Assembly: GCF_022780145.1 (NCBI RefSeq)
Contig: NZ_JALEXO010000339.1
Location: 1 to 26,641 of the forward strand
Length of the DNA stretch: 26,641 nt
From: Intestinibacter sp.
GTDB lineage: Bacteria; Bacillota; Clostridia; Peptostreptococcales; Peptostreptococcaceae
Direction: 5' to 3'
Shown: positions 16,186 to 24,596 of the stretch, in pieces
How positions within the stretch are numbered: position 1 is the stretch's first letter
How the letters are laid out: every line of letters begins with the position of its first letter
Translations under genes and position numbers: made by a program
The notes under the pieces: generated by a model
Seen by the model: only the letters and a program-made list of their open reading frames with translations
What the model was told of the DNA's origin: nothing
Database searches by the model: none

Positions 16186-17220
16186 ATGCAATTTAAGAAA
16201 TTATTTATGACAGGACTTTCAATAGTTATGATGGGTTCATTACTAGTTGGATGTGGCGGTAATAATGCGTCGAAAGAAGAGAATGTATATAAAATAGGTA
16301 TGATATCCGATACAGGAGGGGTACATGACGAATCTTTCAACCAATCTACTTGGGAAGGTCTACAAAAGGCTGAAGAAAAATACGGCAAAGATAAAGTACA
16401 AGTAAAATATGTAGAATCTACTCAAGAAGCTGATTATATACCAAATATAGAGACATTTGTAGAAGAAGATTTAGATTTAATAATTGGGGTAGGATATAAA
16501 ATGGCTGATGCAGTAGAGACAGCAGCTAAAAACTACCCTGATACAGAATTTGCAATAATAGATCACTCATATGAAAAACAACCAGAAAATGTTACATCAT
16601 TAATGTATGAAGATAACACAGCATCTTATTTAGCAGGATTAATAGCAGGTAAAATGACTAAGACAAATAAAGTAGCATTCATAGGTGGTATAGAGAGTCC
16701 GGTATTAGCTAAGTTTGAATATGGATATAAAGCAGGTATTAAGGCTGCAAACCCAAATTGTGAAATTATAGCTAGATATGCCAATACTTTCAGCGATTCA
16801 GCATTAGGAAAATCTATAGCAAACCAAATGCATAAGGATGGAGTAGACATTATATTCACAGCAGCAGGAGCAGTAGGTACAGGAGCAATAGAAGCAGCTA
16901 AGGAAAACAACAAAATGGCTATAGGTGTCGATGTAGATCAAAGCCCTCTAGCACCAGACAACATAATCACATCAACTATGAAAAACATAGATGTATCAAT
17001 TATCGATTTAGTCGGACAAATGATTGACGGAACTTACAAAGGCGGCGAGGTTGTAGTAAATACACTTGCTAGTGGTGGAGTTGGATTATCTGATACAACA
17101 AGCAAAAATGTACCAAAAGACATTATGGATTATGTTGAAGCAGAAGCTCAAAAAATAAAAGATGGAGAAATTAAAGTTCCATCAAATGAAAAAGAATACC
17201 AAGAAATAGTTGGAAAATAA
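16186..17220 (+). CDS. BMP family nucleoside-binding lipoprotein (first copy)
   Basis: This is the extracellular solute-binding protein of an ABC importer, anchored as a lipoprotein through C23 in LLVGC (a lipobox behind a KK-containing signal peptide). The mature part follows the PnrA/BMP fold: KIGMISDTGGVHDESFNQ at the N-terminus, IIGVGYKMADA, FAIIDHSYE, AGLIAGKMTKTNKVAFIGG, and FTAAGAVGTGAIEAAKE. BMP proteins bind purine and related nucleosides. I chose ATG 16186 because CAGGAGG is 5 nt upstream; the frame stays open to a TTG at 16138, which lies inside the conserved upstream block. It is followed by a near copy of itself and then by the ATPase and permeases, so the role is well supported. 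Confidence 0.93.
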   Translation: MQFKKLFMTGLSIVMMGSLLVGCGGNNASKEENVYKIGMISDTGGVHDESFNQSTWEGLQKAEEKYGKDKVQVKYVESTQEADYIPNIETFVEEDLDLIIGVGYKMADAVETAAKNYPDTEFAIIDHSYEKQPENVTSLMYEDNTASYLAGLIAGKMTKTNKVAFIGGIESPVLAKFEYGYKAGIKAANPNCEIIARYANTFSDSALGKSIANQMHKDGVDIIFTAAGAVGTGAIEAAKENNKMAIGVDVDQSPLAPDNIITSTMKNIDVSIIDLVGQMIDGTYKGGEVVVNTLASGGVGLSDTTSKNVPKDIMDYVEAEAQKIKDGEIKVPSNEKEYQEIVGK

Positions 17221-17226
17221 TTTTTG

Positions 17227-17268
17227 AATAAATAGCTATTGAGTAGAGATACTTGATAGTTATTTATT
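17227..17268 (+). terminator. Hairpin between the two BMP genes, probably a partial terminator or RNA stabiliser
   Basis: Arms 17227-17244 and 17251-17268 pair over 18 bp with three G·U wobbles and a 6-nt loop, starting 7 bp after the stop codon. The sequence after it (TAAAATC) lacks a proper T-tract, so termination would be incomplete. It may instead set the ratio of lipoprotein message to the rest by protecting the 3' end. Confidence 0.5.
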
Positions 17269-17290
17269 TAAAATCAAAATATCAATCTAG

Positions 17291-17324
17291 TTATAAATAA
17301 TATACAAAAATTTGCACAAAATAA
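17291..17324 (+). promoter_or_regulatory. Upstream regulatory block of second BMP gene, with CodY-box-like site
   Basis: This is the second copy of the 34-bp block seen at 16117-16150. AATTTGCACAAAATA (17309-17323) is identical in both copies. It suggests the second lipoprotein and downstream transporter genes have their own start, responding to the same signal. Confidence 0.5.
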
Positions 17325-17354
17325 CAATATAATAGACAGCTTTAGGAGGATAAT

Positions 17355-18401
17355 ATGCAATTAAAGAAAATACTTGCAATGGGACTTATAGTTACGATGA
17401 TAAGTTCGTTATCAGTTGGATGTACTAATAAAGGAAATACAGATAATGTATCTGAAGATGGGAAAATATATAAAATAGGGATGATCACTGATACAGGTGG
17501 TGTTAATGATGAATCCTTTAATCAATCTACTTGGGAGGGATTACAAAAGGCCGAAGAAAAATACGGTAAGGACAAGGTTCAAGTAAAATACTTAGAATCT
17601 AATCAGGATGCAGACTATGCTCCAAACATAGAGACTTTTGTAGAAGAGGATTTAGACTTGATAATTGGTGTTGGTTATAAAACTGCCGATGCTATAGAAA
17701 CAGCAGCAGAAAATTATCCTGAAAAGCAATTTGCGATAATAGACCACGCATATGAAAAACAACCAGAAAATGTGACTTCATTAGTATATGAAGACAATAC
17801 AGCATCATATTTAGCAGGCTTAATAGCAGGTAAAATGACTAAAACAAACAAGGTTGCATATATTTCTGGAATGGACAGTGTAGTGTTAAATAGATTTAGA
17901 TATGGATACAAAGCAGGAGTTAAGACTGCTAACCCAGATTGTGAAGTAATAGATAGATGTGCAAACAGCTTCAATGATTCTGCATTAGGAAAATCTATAG
18001 CAAATCAAATGCATAAAGACGGTGTAGATGTTATATTCACAGCAGCAGGAGCAGTAGGTACAGGAGCGATAGAAGCAGCTAAGGAAAACGACAAAATGGC
18101 TATAGGTGTTGATACAGACCAAAATGATTTAGCTCCAGATAATGTAATAACATCAGCAGTAAAAAACATAGATGTATCAGTTATCAATTTAATAGGTCAA
18201 TTAATAGATGGAACTTATAAAGGCGGTCAGGTTGTAGTAAATACACTTGCTAGTGGCGGTGTAGGTATAGCAGATAGTACTGACAAAAACGTTCCAAAGG
18301 ATATACTTGACTATGTTGAAAAGGAAGCTCAAAAGATTAAAGATGGTGAAATAACTGTTCCAGAAAATGCCGAAGAATATAAACAAATATTTGGAGAATA
18401 G
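17355..18401 (+). CDS. BMP family nucleoside-binding lipoprotein (second copy)
   Basis: The lipobox cysteine is C23 in LSVGC. The mature protein is about 80% identical by eye to the first copy, with the same landmarks (ITDTGGVNDESFNQ, IIGVGYKTADA, FTAAGAVGTGAIEA). Differences cluster in the middle (YISGMDSVVLNRFRYG against FIGGIESPVLAKFEYG) and in GVDTDQNDLAPDN against GVDVDQSPLAPDN. They could tune ligand choice while the pocket motif DESFNQ stays the same. AGGAGGA precedes ATG 17355. The ATPase gene starts 14 bp after its stop, so this copy is the one coupled to the transporter core. It is most likely a duplicate of the upstream gene. Confidence 0.93.
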   Translation: MQLKKILAMGLIVTMISSLSVGCTNKGNTDNVSEDGKIYKIGMITDTGGVNDESFNQSTWEGLQKAEEKYGKDKVQVKYLESNQDADYAPNIETFVEEDLDLIIGVGYKTADAIETAAENYPEKQFAIIDHAYEKQPENVTSLVYEDNTASYLAGLIAGKMTKTNKVAYISGMDSVVLNRFRYGYKAGVKTANPDCEVIDRCANSFNDSALGKSIANQMHKDGVDVIFTAAGAVGTGAIEAAKENDKMAIGVDTDQNDLAPDNVITSAVKNIDVSVINLIGQLIDGTYKGGQVVVNTLASGGVGIADSTDKNVPKDILDYVEKEAQKIKDGEITVPENAEEYKQIFGE

Positions 18402-18415
18402 CAAGGAGGTATATC

Positions 18416-19987
18416 ATGGAAAATAGTTATATAGATTACAGTCATAAAAGTATACAAATGAAAAATATAACTAAAAAGTTTGGCGATTTTGTAGCAAATG
18501 ACAATATAAATTTGACTGTACATAAAGGTGAGATTCATGCTCTTTTAGGAGAAAATGGGGCAGGAAAATCAACTTTAATGAATATTTTATACGGGCTATA
18601 TACTCCGACTTCAGGTGAAATCTATATTAATGGAGAGCTGACAAATATAGAAAATCCTACAGTTGCTATCGAAAAGGGAATCGGTATGGTTCATCAGCAT
18701 TTCATGCTGATTGGAACTTTTACAGTTGCTCAAAACATAATTTTAGGAAGTGAAACTACTAAATTTATGGGAGCTTTAGATATGAAAAAGGCCATCAAAG
18801 ATGTAGAAGAATTATCTAAAAAATACGGTCTATCAGTAGATCCTATGGCTAAAATAGACGATATATCAGTTGGAATGCAGCAGAGAGTAGAGATATTAAA
18901 GGCTCTATATAGAGGTGCGGATATGCTTATACTAGACGAACCGACAGCTGTTTTAACACCACAAGAGATAGAAGATTTAATAAAAATAATCAGAAATTTA
19001 ACTAAAGAAGGAAAATCAGTAATTATAATCACACATAAATTAAAGGAAATAAAAGCGATAGCAGATCATTGCACGATTATAAGACGTGGAAAATATATCG
19101 ATACTGTAAAAGTTGACGAGGTAACAGAGGATGATTTAGCGACTATGATGGTCGGTAGAGAGGTTAATTTCAAAGTCGACAAGAAACCATCTGAGCCAAC
19201 AGATACAGTACTAAAAATAGAAAACTTAGTAGTAAAGGACAATAGAAAAATAAACGCTGTAGACAATCTATCATTAGAAGTAAAAGCAGGAGAAATACTT
19301 GGAATAGCTGGTATAGATGGAAATGGGCAGAGCGAGCTAGTTGAGGCGTTGACAGGACTTAGAAAGTCTCACAGCGGAAGTATAAAGATAAACGGCAAAG
19401 AAGTCAAAAACAACACGCCAAAGCAAATATTTAAAAAGGGTATAAAAAATATACCTGAGGATAGACATAAAAGAGGTCTAGTACTAGACTTTACAGTAGC
19501 AGAAAATACGATTTTACAAAATTATAAAGAAGATAGATTTTCTAAAAATTTCATAATAAATCAAGAAGCTATGAATGAACATGCTAAGTCTATAATTTCT
19601 AGATTTGACGTTAGACCTACAGATTATACACAGAGAACAAGAGCGCTTTCTGGTGGAAATCAACAAAAGATAATAATCGGTAGAGAAGTAAACAACATAG
19701 AAATGTCTAGACAAGAAAATCACGAGCCACAGCTTTTAATAGCGACTCAACCTACGAGAGGGCTAGATGTTGGGGCTATAGAGTTTGTTCATAAATCATT
19801 GGTAGAGCAAAGAGATGCAGGAAATGCAGTTTTATTAGTTTCTCTAGAACTAGACGAAGTAATGAATGTATCTGATAGAATCGCAGTAATGTACGAAGGC
19901 AAAATAGTTGGTATTGTAAATGCCGATGAAACAGACGAAAATACTCTAGGACTTATGATGGCAGGAGGTGCTTACAGTGGAAAATAG
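18416..19987 (+). CDS. ABC transporter ATP-binding protein, nucleoside (BMP-linked) type
   Basis: The 523-residue protein holds two nucleotide-binding domains in one chain, as in the sugar/nucleoside importers (RbsA, YufO/NupO). Domain 1 has Walker A GENGAGKST (G45-T53), the signature ISVGMQQRVEI and Walker B LILDEPTAVLT. Domain 2 has a degenerate Walker A (GIDGNGQSE, no lysine), the signature LSGGNQQKIIIGRE and LLIATQPTRGLD. Asymmetric sites like this are usual in the subfamily, where only one ATP site is fully active. The gene starts at ATG 18416 behind AAGGAGG. Its stop overlaps the first permease by 11 bp, which indicates coupled translation. Confidence 0.93.
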   Translation: MENSYIDYSHKSIQMKNITKKFGDFVANDNINLTVHKGEIHALLGENGAGKSTLMNILYGLYTPTSGEIYINGELTNIENPTVAIEKGIGMVHQHFMLIGTFTVAQNIILGSETTKFMGALDMKKAIKDVEELSKKYGLSVDPMAKIDDISVGMQQRVEILKALYRGADMLILDEPTAVLTPQEIEDLIKIIRNLTKEGKSVIIITHKLKEIKAIADHCTIIRRGKYIDTVKVDEVTEDDLATMMVGREVNFKVDKKPSEPTDTVLKIENLVVKDNRKINAVDNLSLEVKAGEILGIAGIDGNGQSELVEALTGLRKSHSGSIKINGKEVKNNTPKQIFKKGIKNIPEDRHKRGLVLDFTVAENTILQNYKEDRFSKNFIINQEAMNEHAKSIISRFDVRPTDYTQRTRALSGGNQQKIIIGREVNNIEMSRQENHEPQLLIATQPTRGLDVGAIEFVHKSLVEQRDAGNAVLLVSLELDEVMNVSDRIAVMYEGKIVGIVNADETDENTLGLMMAGGAYSGK

Positions 19988-21068
19988 ACTATTTAAAAGC
20001 AAAAAAATAATAAATGATACCTTTATATTTTCAATAGCATCTGTTGTTTTAGGTCTTTTAGTCGGAGCTATAGCGTTGATTCTTTCTGGACACAATCCTA
20101 TTACAGTTTACAGTGCGTTAATAGAAGGTATAATAGGAAAACCTAAGTATATAGCATGGACTATAATCAGAGGTACACCGCTAATACTTACGGGTTTATC
20201 TATTGCATTTGCATACAAAACAGGACTTTTTAATATAGGTGCTGAAGGACAGTTTATAATAGGAGCGTTAGTTGCAGTATTAGTTGGTGCTGGAGTAGAT
20301 TTACCAGCATTTATACACATACCTCTTACTTTGATATCAGCTGCTTTAGCAGGTGCTTTATGGGGAGGTATATCAGGCTGGCTGAAGGCTAGATTTGGAA
20401 TAAATGAAGTTATATCAAATATTATGCTGAACTGGATAGCATTTTATTTTAGTAATTTTGTACTGATGACTACATGGTTGAAGGTACCTAACAGTGAGAC
20501 ATCAGTTCCAATAAAGGACAGTGCTAAAATAAGCATAGATTGGATGAAGAGCTTAGTTGGTCCAGCTACTAGTGTAAACTGGGGTATTGTAATATCTATA
20601 GTGCTAGTTCTTATAATTGCATTTATATTGAAAAAAACAACCCTAGGATTTGAGCTTAGAGCAGTTGGATTTAACAAGTTTGGAGCTGAGTATGCAGGTA
20701 TAAATATAAGAAGCTCTATGGTAAAATCTATGGCAATAGCTGGCTTATTAGCTGCAATAGCTGGAGCAATACAGGTTATGGGCGTAACTAATGTCATAAC
20801 AGTACTTCCAGCACAAGAGGGATATGGATTCGATGGTATAGCTGTTGCACTTATCGCTAACAACAATCCTATTGGAGTTATTTTCTCAGGGCTATTATTC
20901 GGTGCATTTAAATACGGTGGAACGAAGATGCAATCAGTTGGAGCTCCATCTGAAGTAGTCAATATAATTATCGGATCTATAGTCTACTTTATAGCATTGA
21001 CTAGTGTTATTAGAATTTTGTATTTAAAAATGAGACAAAAAAGAACAAGTAAAGGGGGTAGTAAATAA
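19977..21068 (+). CDS. ABC transporter permease 1, nucleoside (BMP-linked) type
   Basis: This 363-residue membrane protein of the BPD_transp_2 family (YufP/NupP type) has many hydrophobic helices. The conserved stretches are LTGLSIAFAYKTGLFNIGAEGQ, ISGWLKARFGINEVISNIML and FGAEYAGINI. The N-terminus is basic and cytoplasmic (NRLFKSKKI). I chose GTG 19977 because AGGAGG (19963-19968) is 8 nt upstream. An in-frame GTG at 19968 overlaps that site. It pairs with the second permease to form the membrane channel driven by the double-domain ATPase. Its stop overlaps the next start by one base (TAATG). Confidence 0.92.
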   Translation: MENRLFKSKKIINDTFIFSIASVVLGLLVGAIALILSGHNPITVYSALIEGIIGKPKYIAWTIIRGTPLILTGLSIAFAYKTGLFNIGAEGQFIIGALVAVLVGAGVDLPAFIHIPLTLISAALAGALWGGISGWLKARFGINEVISNIMLNWIAFYFSNFVLMTTWLKVPNSETSVPIKDSAKISIDWMKSLVGPATSVNWGIVISIVLVLIIAFILKKTTLGFELRAVGFNKFGAEYAGINIRSSMVKSMAIAGLLAAIAGAIQVMGVTNVITVLPAQEGYGFDGIAVALIANNNPIGVIFSGLLFGAFKYGGTKMQSVGAPSEVVNIIIGSIVYFIALTSVIRILYLKMRQKRTSKGGSK

Positions 21069-22003
21069 TGAATGATTTAGCAATAATCCTTAGTACAACA
21101 TTGATGTATTCTACTCCTCTTATATTTACAGCGCTTGGTGGAATATTCTCGGAGAATTCAGGTATAGTAAATATAGGACTTGAAGGTATGATGACAATTG
21201 GAGCATTTGCTGGAGCGACAGCAGGTGTTTTAACTGGTAATCCATGGATAGCATTTTTAATAGGAGGAATAGCAGGAGGTTTATTTGCGTTGATACATGC
21301 GATTGCAACTGTAAGCTTTAATGCAGATCACACTATATCGGGTGTTGCGATAAATCTTTTGGCTCCAGGTGTTGCGTTATTTACATCTAAAATATTATTC
21401 AATGGTTCAGTTACAACTCCGACTATACCTATGGAAAATAAAATACCAAGACCTTTTAATGGAGTTTTTGAATATGGAAGTATATTAGATACTATATTTA
21501 ATACTTACGCAACTACTTATATAGCATTGGCTATGATATTTGTAGTTTGGTTTGTATTGTATAAGACTAAGTTTGGTCTTAGAATAAGAGCAGTTGGTGA
21601 GCATCCAGGTGCAGCTGATACTTTGGGTATAAATGTATCGAAGGTAAGATATATAAGTGTAATACTTTCGGGAATACTTGCCGGCTTAGGTGGGGCGTCT
21701 ATGAGCTTGGCGATAGTTTCAACATTTAGACCGTCTTTAATATCTGGACAAGGATATATAGCTTTAGCTGCTGTTATATTTGGTAAATGGAGACCACAGT
21801 GGGCTGGAGCAGCTTGTATATTATTCGGATTTTCGACAGGACTTACAGTTTATTTAGGAAATCCAACATTAGGAATAAATATAAACGAAAATCTATTATC
21901 TATGTTGCCCTATGTAGTTACATTAATAATGTTAGTTTTATTTGTTAAAACATCGAAGGCACCAGCGGCTTTAGGTAATCCATATAAAAAAGGTGAACGA
22001 TAA
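21068..22003 (+). CDS. ABC transporter permease 2, nucleoside (BMP-linked) type
   Basis: This is the second membrane subunit, 311 residues (YufQ/NupQ type). It shows TALGGIFSENSGIVNIGLEGMM near the N-terminus, ADHTISGVAINLLAPG and RIRAVGEHPGAADTLGINV, which mirrors the first permease's conserved loop facing the ATPase. It starts at ATG 21068, sharing one base with the preceding stop; AAGGGGG lies just upstream inside the first permease gene. The importer is closed by a terminator 3 bp downstream of the stop region, so lipoproteins, ATPase and both permeases form one complete unit. Confidence 0.92.
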   Translation: MNDLAIILSTTLMYSTPLIFTALGGIFSENSGIVNIGLEGMMTIGAFAGATAGVLTGNPWIAFLIGGIAGGLFALIHAIATVSFNADHTISGVAINLLAPGVALFTSKILFNGSVTTPTIPMENKIPRPFNGVFEYGSILDTIFNTYATTYIALAMIFVVWFVLYKTKFGLRIRAVGEHPGAADTLGINVSKVRYISVILSGILAGLGGASMSLAIVSTFRPSLISGQGYIALAAVIFGKWRPQWAGAACILFGFSTGLTVYLGNPTLGININENLLSMLPYVVTLIMLVLFVKTSKAPAALGNPYKKGER

Positions 22004-22004
22004 A

Positions 22005-22043
22005 ATAAAAGTACCATGTTTGAAAAGAGCATGGTACTTTTTC
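22005..22043 (+). terminator. Terminator of the nucleoside transporter operon
   Basis: AAAAGTACCATG (22007-22018) and CATGGTACTTTT (22030-22041) pair perfectly over 12 bp around an 11-nt loop and end in a T-rich tract. Confidence 0.9.
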
Positions 22044-22063
22044 TTTATTCTAGCTTTTCGGAG

Positions 22064-22072
22064 TGATACAAT
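22064..22072 (+). promoter_or_regulatory. Possible extended -10 promoter for the M20 gene
   Basis: TGATACAAT matches the extended -10 form (TGnTAnAAT), with a weak -35 TTTATT 17 bp upstream. ATACAAT (22066-22072) has an inverse copy ATTGTAT starting at 22087, a possible operator in the short leader. Confidence 0.35.
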
Positions 22073-22107
22073 TTATATTAGAAATAATTGTATACGGAGG
22101 AATAGAA

Positions 22108-23259
22108 ATGGAAAAAATAGTTTTTGATACAGTAGAAAAGCTTTCACCTGAATTTGAACAAGTTAGTAAATTTATATTTGATCATCCTGAATTAGGAGAC
22201 AAAGAATATATATCATCAAAATATTTAGTTGATAAAATTGCAGAACATGGATTTGAGGTTCAATATCCTTATTGTGATATAGAGACAGCTTTTAGAGCTG
22301 ATTTAAAATGTGGTGATGGACCTAAAATAGCATTTCTTGCAGAGTACGATGCTCTTCCAGGGTATGGAGAAAACCACGACCAAAATGGTCACGCATGTGG
22401 GCACAACTGGATTGCAGCGTTGACTTATGGCGCTTGCGTATCTCTTAGCAAATTAAAGGATTTATTTAAAGGAACTATAGTATTTATGGGTACACCTGCT
22501 GAAGAGACAGTAGGGGCTAAGTGTGATATGGTAGATAGAGGTGCATTTGACGATATAGATGCAGTTTTCCAAATGCATTTAGGAGGAGTAAATAACTTAG
22601 ATCCAATAGCGTTGGCTATGGATTCTATAGAATTCTCTTTCGAAGGGGTTGCAGCACATGCAGCAGCTTTCCCTCATATGGGAGTAAATGCTCTTGATGC
22701 AGTACAGCTTACATATGCAGGTATAAATGCACTTAGACAACACATAACTCCAGATGCTAGAATACATGGAATTATAACTAATGGAGGTCAAGCTCCTAAC
22801 ATAATTCCACACAAGGCACAATGCAGAATAACTATAAGAGCCCAAAAGAGAGAATATCTAGATACATTAACTCAAAAAGTTATAAACTGTGCAAAAGGTG
22901 CATCACTTATGACTGGAGCTAAGTTATCTTACACAAATTTTGAAAATTCATTTGATGATTTAGTAAACAATCAAAACTTAAGAAAAATAGTTGAGAAAAA
23001 CCTAATAAAATCAGGAATTACTGAATTTACAAAGCCAGAAGGAAGCTCTGGTTCAAGTGATATAGGAAATGTTTCTCATGTTTGCCCAACTTACTATTGC
23101 GAAATAGAAGCTACTGAAGGCAAACCAATATTTGTACATGAAGAAGGATTTTTAAAGGTTGCAGATAGTGAAGTTGCACACGATAGACTTCAAAAATCAA
23201 TAAAAGCCTTAGTACTTAGTGCAATAGAAGTATCTCAAAATCCAGATGTATTAAAATAA
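22108..23259 (+). CDS. M20 family metallopeptidase/amidohydrolase (ACY1L2/AbgB-like)
   Basis: The 383-residue protein is a zinc- or manganese-dependent amide hydrolase of the M20D group. Visible motifs are FLAEYDALPGYGENHD, the metal-site HACGHNW, GTPAEETVGAK with the general-base glutamate, VFQMHLGG, and the dimerisation domain (EFSFEGVAAHAAAFPHMGVNALDA). Near the C-terminus SSDIGNVSHVCP is kept. The pattern resembles p-aminobenzoyl-glutamate hydrolase subunit B and ACY1L2-type dipeptidases, rather than carboxypeptidases proper. I chose ATG 22108 because CGGAGGA is 6 nt upstream; the frame stays open upstream to 22063. It is separate from the transporter operon. The substrate is unknown, and N-acyl amino acids or dipeptides are most likely. 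Confidence 0.88.
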   Translation: MEKIVFDTVEKLSPEFEQVSKFIFDHPELGDKEYISSKYLVDKIAEHGFEVQYPYCDIETAFRADLKCGDGPKIAFLAEYDALPGYGENHDQNGHACGHNWIAALTYGACVSLSKLKDLFKGTIVFMGTPAEETVGAKCDMVDRGAFDDIDAVFQMHLGGVNNLDPIALAMDSIEFSFEGVAAHAAAFPHMGVNALDAVQLTYAGINALRQHITPDARIHGIITNGGQAPNIIPHKAQCRITIRAQKREYLDTLTQKVINCAKGASLMTGAKLSYTNFENSFDDLVNNQNLRKIVEKNLIKSGITEFTKPEGSSGSSDIGNVSHVCPTYYCEIEATEGKPIFVHEEGFLKVADSEVAHDRLQKSIKALVLSAIEVSQNPDVLK

Positions 23260-23369
23260 CATAACATAATTTTCCATATAAAAAATGAATTAAATAATAA
23301 AAAATAGACATAATACTATATAGATATATTTCAACTTATCCTTTGATTTGACAGAAAGGGACGATAATA

Positions 23370-24158
23370 TTGACAAATAAGATGATACATATAAATTACT
23401 CACCACAGCATGATGATTTAGTGAATTTATTTATGAAGGATAATAGAGAGAAGTATATTATATGTAACGAACAATTAAGAGATTTAGTAGTAAATATAGA
23501 TATGGAAAATAAAGAAGAGACAATAAATAAAATCATAGAGCTAATTTTGATTATATTAAAAAACAAAAATTTAAAAGAATACATATGGAGCAATTACAGA
23601 AATTTAAATGATGAGGAAAAGGACAAAGTATATCTAGAGGCTAAATATTTACTAGACAAGAAAGAACCATTTATAATAAATACAATTTACAATAAATTAG
23701 TTGAAATTATAGATACAGGAGAATCGCTCAATATAGATGGATTTTTTAGATTTCGAATGAGGGATTTTATGGTGTATATATCTATAATTAGCGATATAGC
23801 GCTCGAAGAATATTTAATAAAAAGGGATAAAAATCAATTTATAAATACGTTAAAATATTTTATAGAATCGCAAGATAGTAAAATTGATTTATTGATAATA
23901 CATATAATGGAAGATGGTAATTTTAAATTTTACGATCAAAATAGAATCGAGATAAAAGATAATAATACTGAAAAAATGATAAGTATGATTATCAAAGAGG
24001 ATTTAAATTACGAAGATTTTTTAATAAGCACTTTGATAAACTTATGTCCTAAGAAAATCGAGATAATAGACGATTTAAGAGATGAGATTTCTGAGGAAAT
24101 TATAGAAAATATAAAAATAATATTTGAAAATAATGTTAAAGTTACTTTTAAACAGTAG
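23370..24158 (+). CDS. ytxC: YtxC-like sporulation protein
   Basis: The 262-residue protein is lysine- and glutamate-rich and probably all-helical, without membrane segments. It carries the YtxC family features: NIDGFFRFRMRDFMVYI in the middle, then LKYFIESQDSKIDLL, DGNFKFYDQNRIEI, and DLNYEDFLISTLINLCPKKIEI at the C-terminus. YtxC proteins are annotated as putative sporulation proteins and their biochemistry is not known. Position supports the call: in Bacillus subtilis ytxC also stands directly before thrS. It starts at TTG 23370, with AAAGGGA 8 nt upstream; an ATG four codons later is too far from that site. I cannot see a clear promoter. The 110-bp gap behind the M20 gene is AT-rich. Confidence 0.83.
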   Translation: MTNKMIHINYSPQHDDLVNLFMKDNREKYIICNEQLRDLVVNIDMENKEETINKIIELILIILKNKNLKEYIWSNYRNLNDEEKDKVYLEAKYLLDKKEPFIINTIYNKLVEIIDTGESLNIDGFFRFRMRDFMVYISIISDIALEEYLIKRDKNQFINTLKYFIESQDSKIDLLIIHIMEDGNFKFYDQNRIEIKDNNTEKMISMIIKEDLNYEDFLISTLINLCPKKIEIIDDLRDEISEEIIENIKIIFENNVKVTFKQ

Positions 24159-24231
24159 TTATGTTAAAGAAAACTTTTTCACAAAAAATAAAAATTTATG
24201 ATTTTATATAAAATTTTGTTGATATTTAAGG

Positions 24232-24260
24232 TTGAATGATTTTTGAGTATCTGTTATAAT
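24232..24260 (+). promoter_or_regulatory. Sigma-A promoter of thrS
   Basis: TTGAAT (24232-24237), 17 bp, TATAAT (24255-24260). Transcription should begin near 24267, about 25 nt before the T-box RNA structure starts. Confidence 0.82.
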
Positions 24261-24289
24261 CTTAATCATAATAGTTAAAGTAATTAAAA

Positions 24290-24540
24290 TATTTTGCGAT
24301 GAAGAGGACAAGTAAATTTGAATTTTATTTTATCAGAGAGTAAGGTCATTGGCTGTAAGCCTTATAAAATAATCAAATTGAAAAACTACCTTAGAGCAGA
24401 ACTTATTAGCACAAAGTGTGAAAGTGTTCGGTTGACTACCTTATAGTCGTCAAGAGGGTTTATTTTATAAAGTAAATCAACTTGGGTGGAACCACGAAAT
24501 AATACTCGTCCCAACTTTTAGGGACGAGTTTTTTTATTTT
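24290..24540 (+). promoter_or_regulatory. T-box riboswitch (threonine) in the thrS leader
   Basis: The leader senses uncharged tRNA-Thr and allows read-through into thrS. At its base, UUGC (24294-24297) pairs with GCAG (24396-24399). Bulge GAU, then GA (24301-24302) against GA (24394-24395), makes a k-turn. GAGG (24304-24307) pairs with CCUU (24389-24392). This puts the specifier codon at ACU (24385-24387, Thr), followed by the usual purine (A24388), opposite the AGUA turn (24311-24314). The apical part has AGAGAG and GGCTGTAAGCC. A small hairpin with GACTA/TAGTC (24434-24448) is stem III. The T-box sequence is GGGTGGAACCACG, with bulge UGGA (24487-24490). The discriminator base of the matching tRNA-Thr should therefore be U. 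Confidence 0.95.
24504..24535 (+). terminator. T-box-controlled attenuator terminator
   Basis: ACTCGTCCC (24504-24512) and GGGACGAGT (24521-24529) pair perfectly around an 8-nt loop and are followed by a T-run. Formation competes with the antiterminator, which includes the T-box sequence just upstream. Confidence 0.92.
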
Positions 24541-24596
24541 AGATTAACTATAAATTTAAAATTTATTTTGGGATATAAAATTATAGGAGGCAAAAA

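Noticed and set aside
20444..20962. A 172-codon open frame on the minus strand
   Set aside because: It lies wholly opposite the first permease gene, has low-complexity hydrophobic content and no ribosome binding site, and the plus-strand permease is certain.
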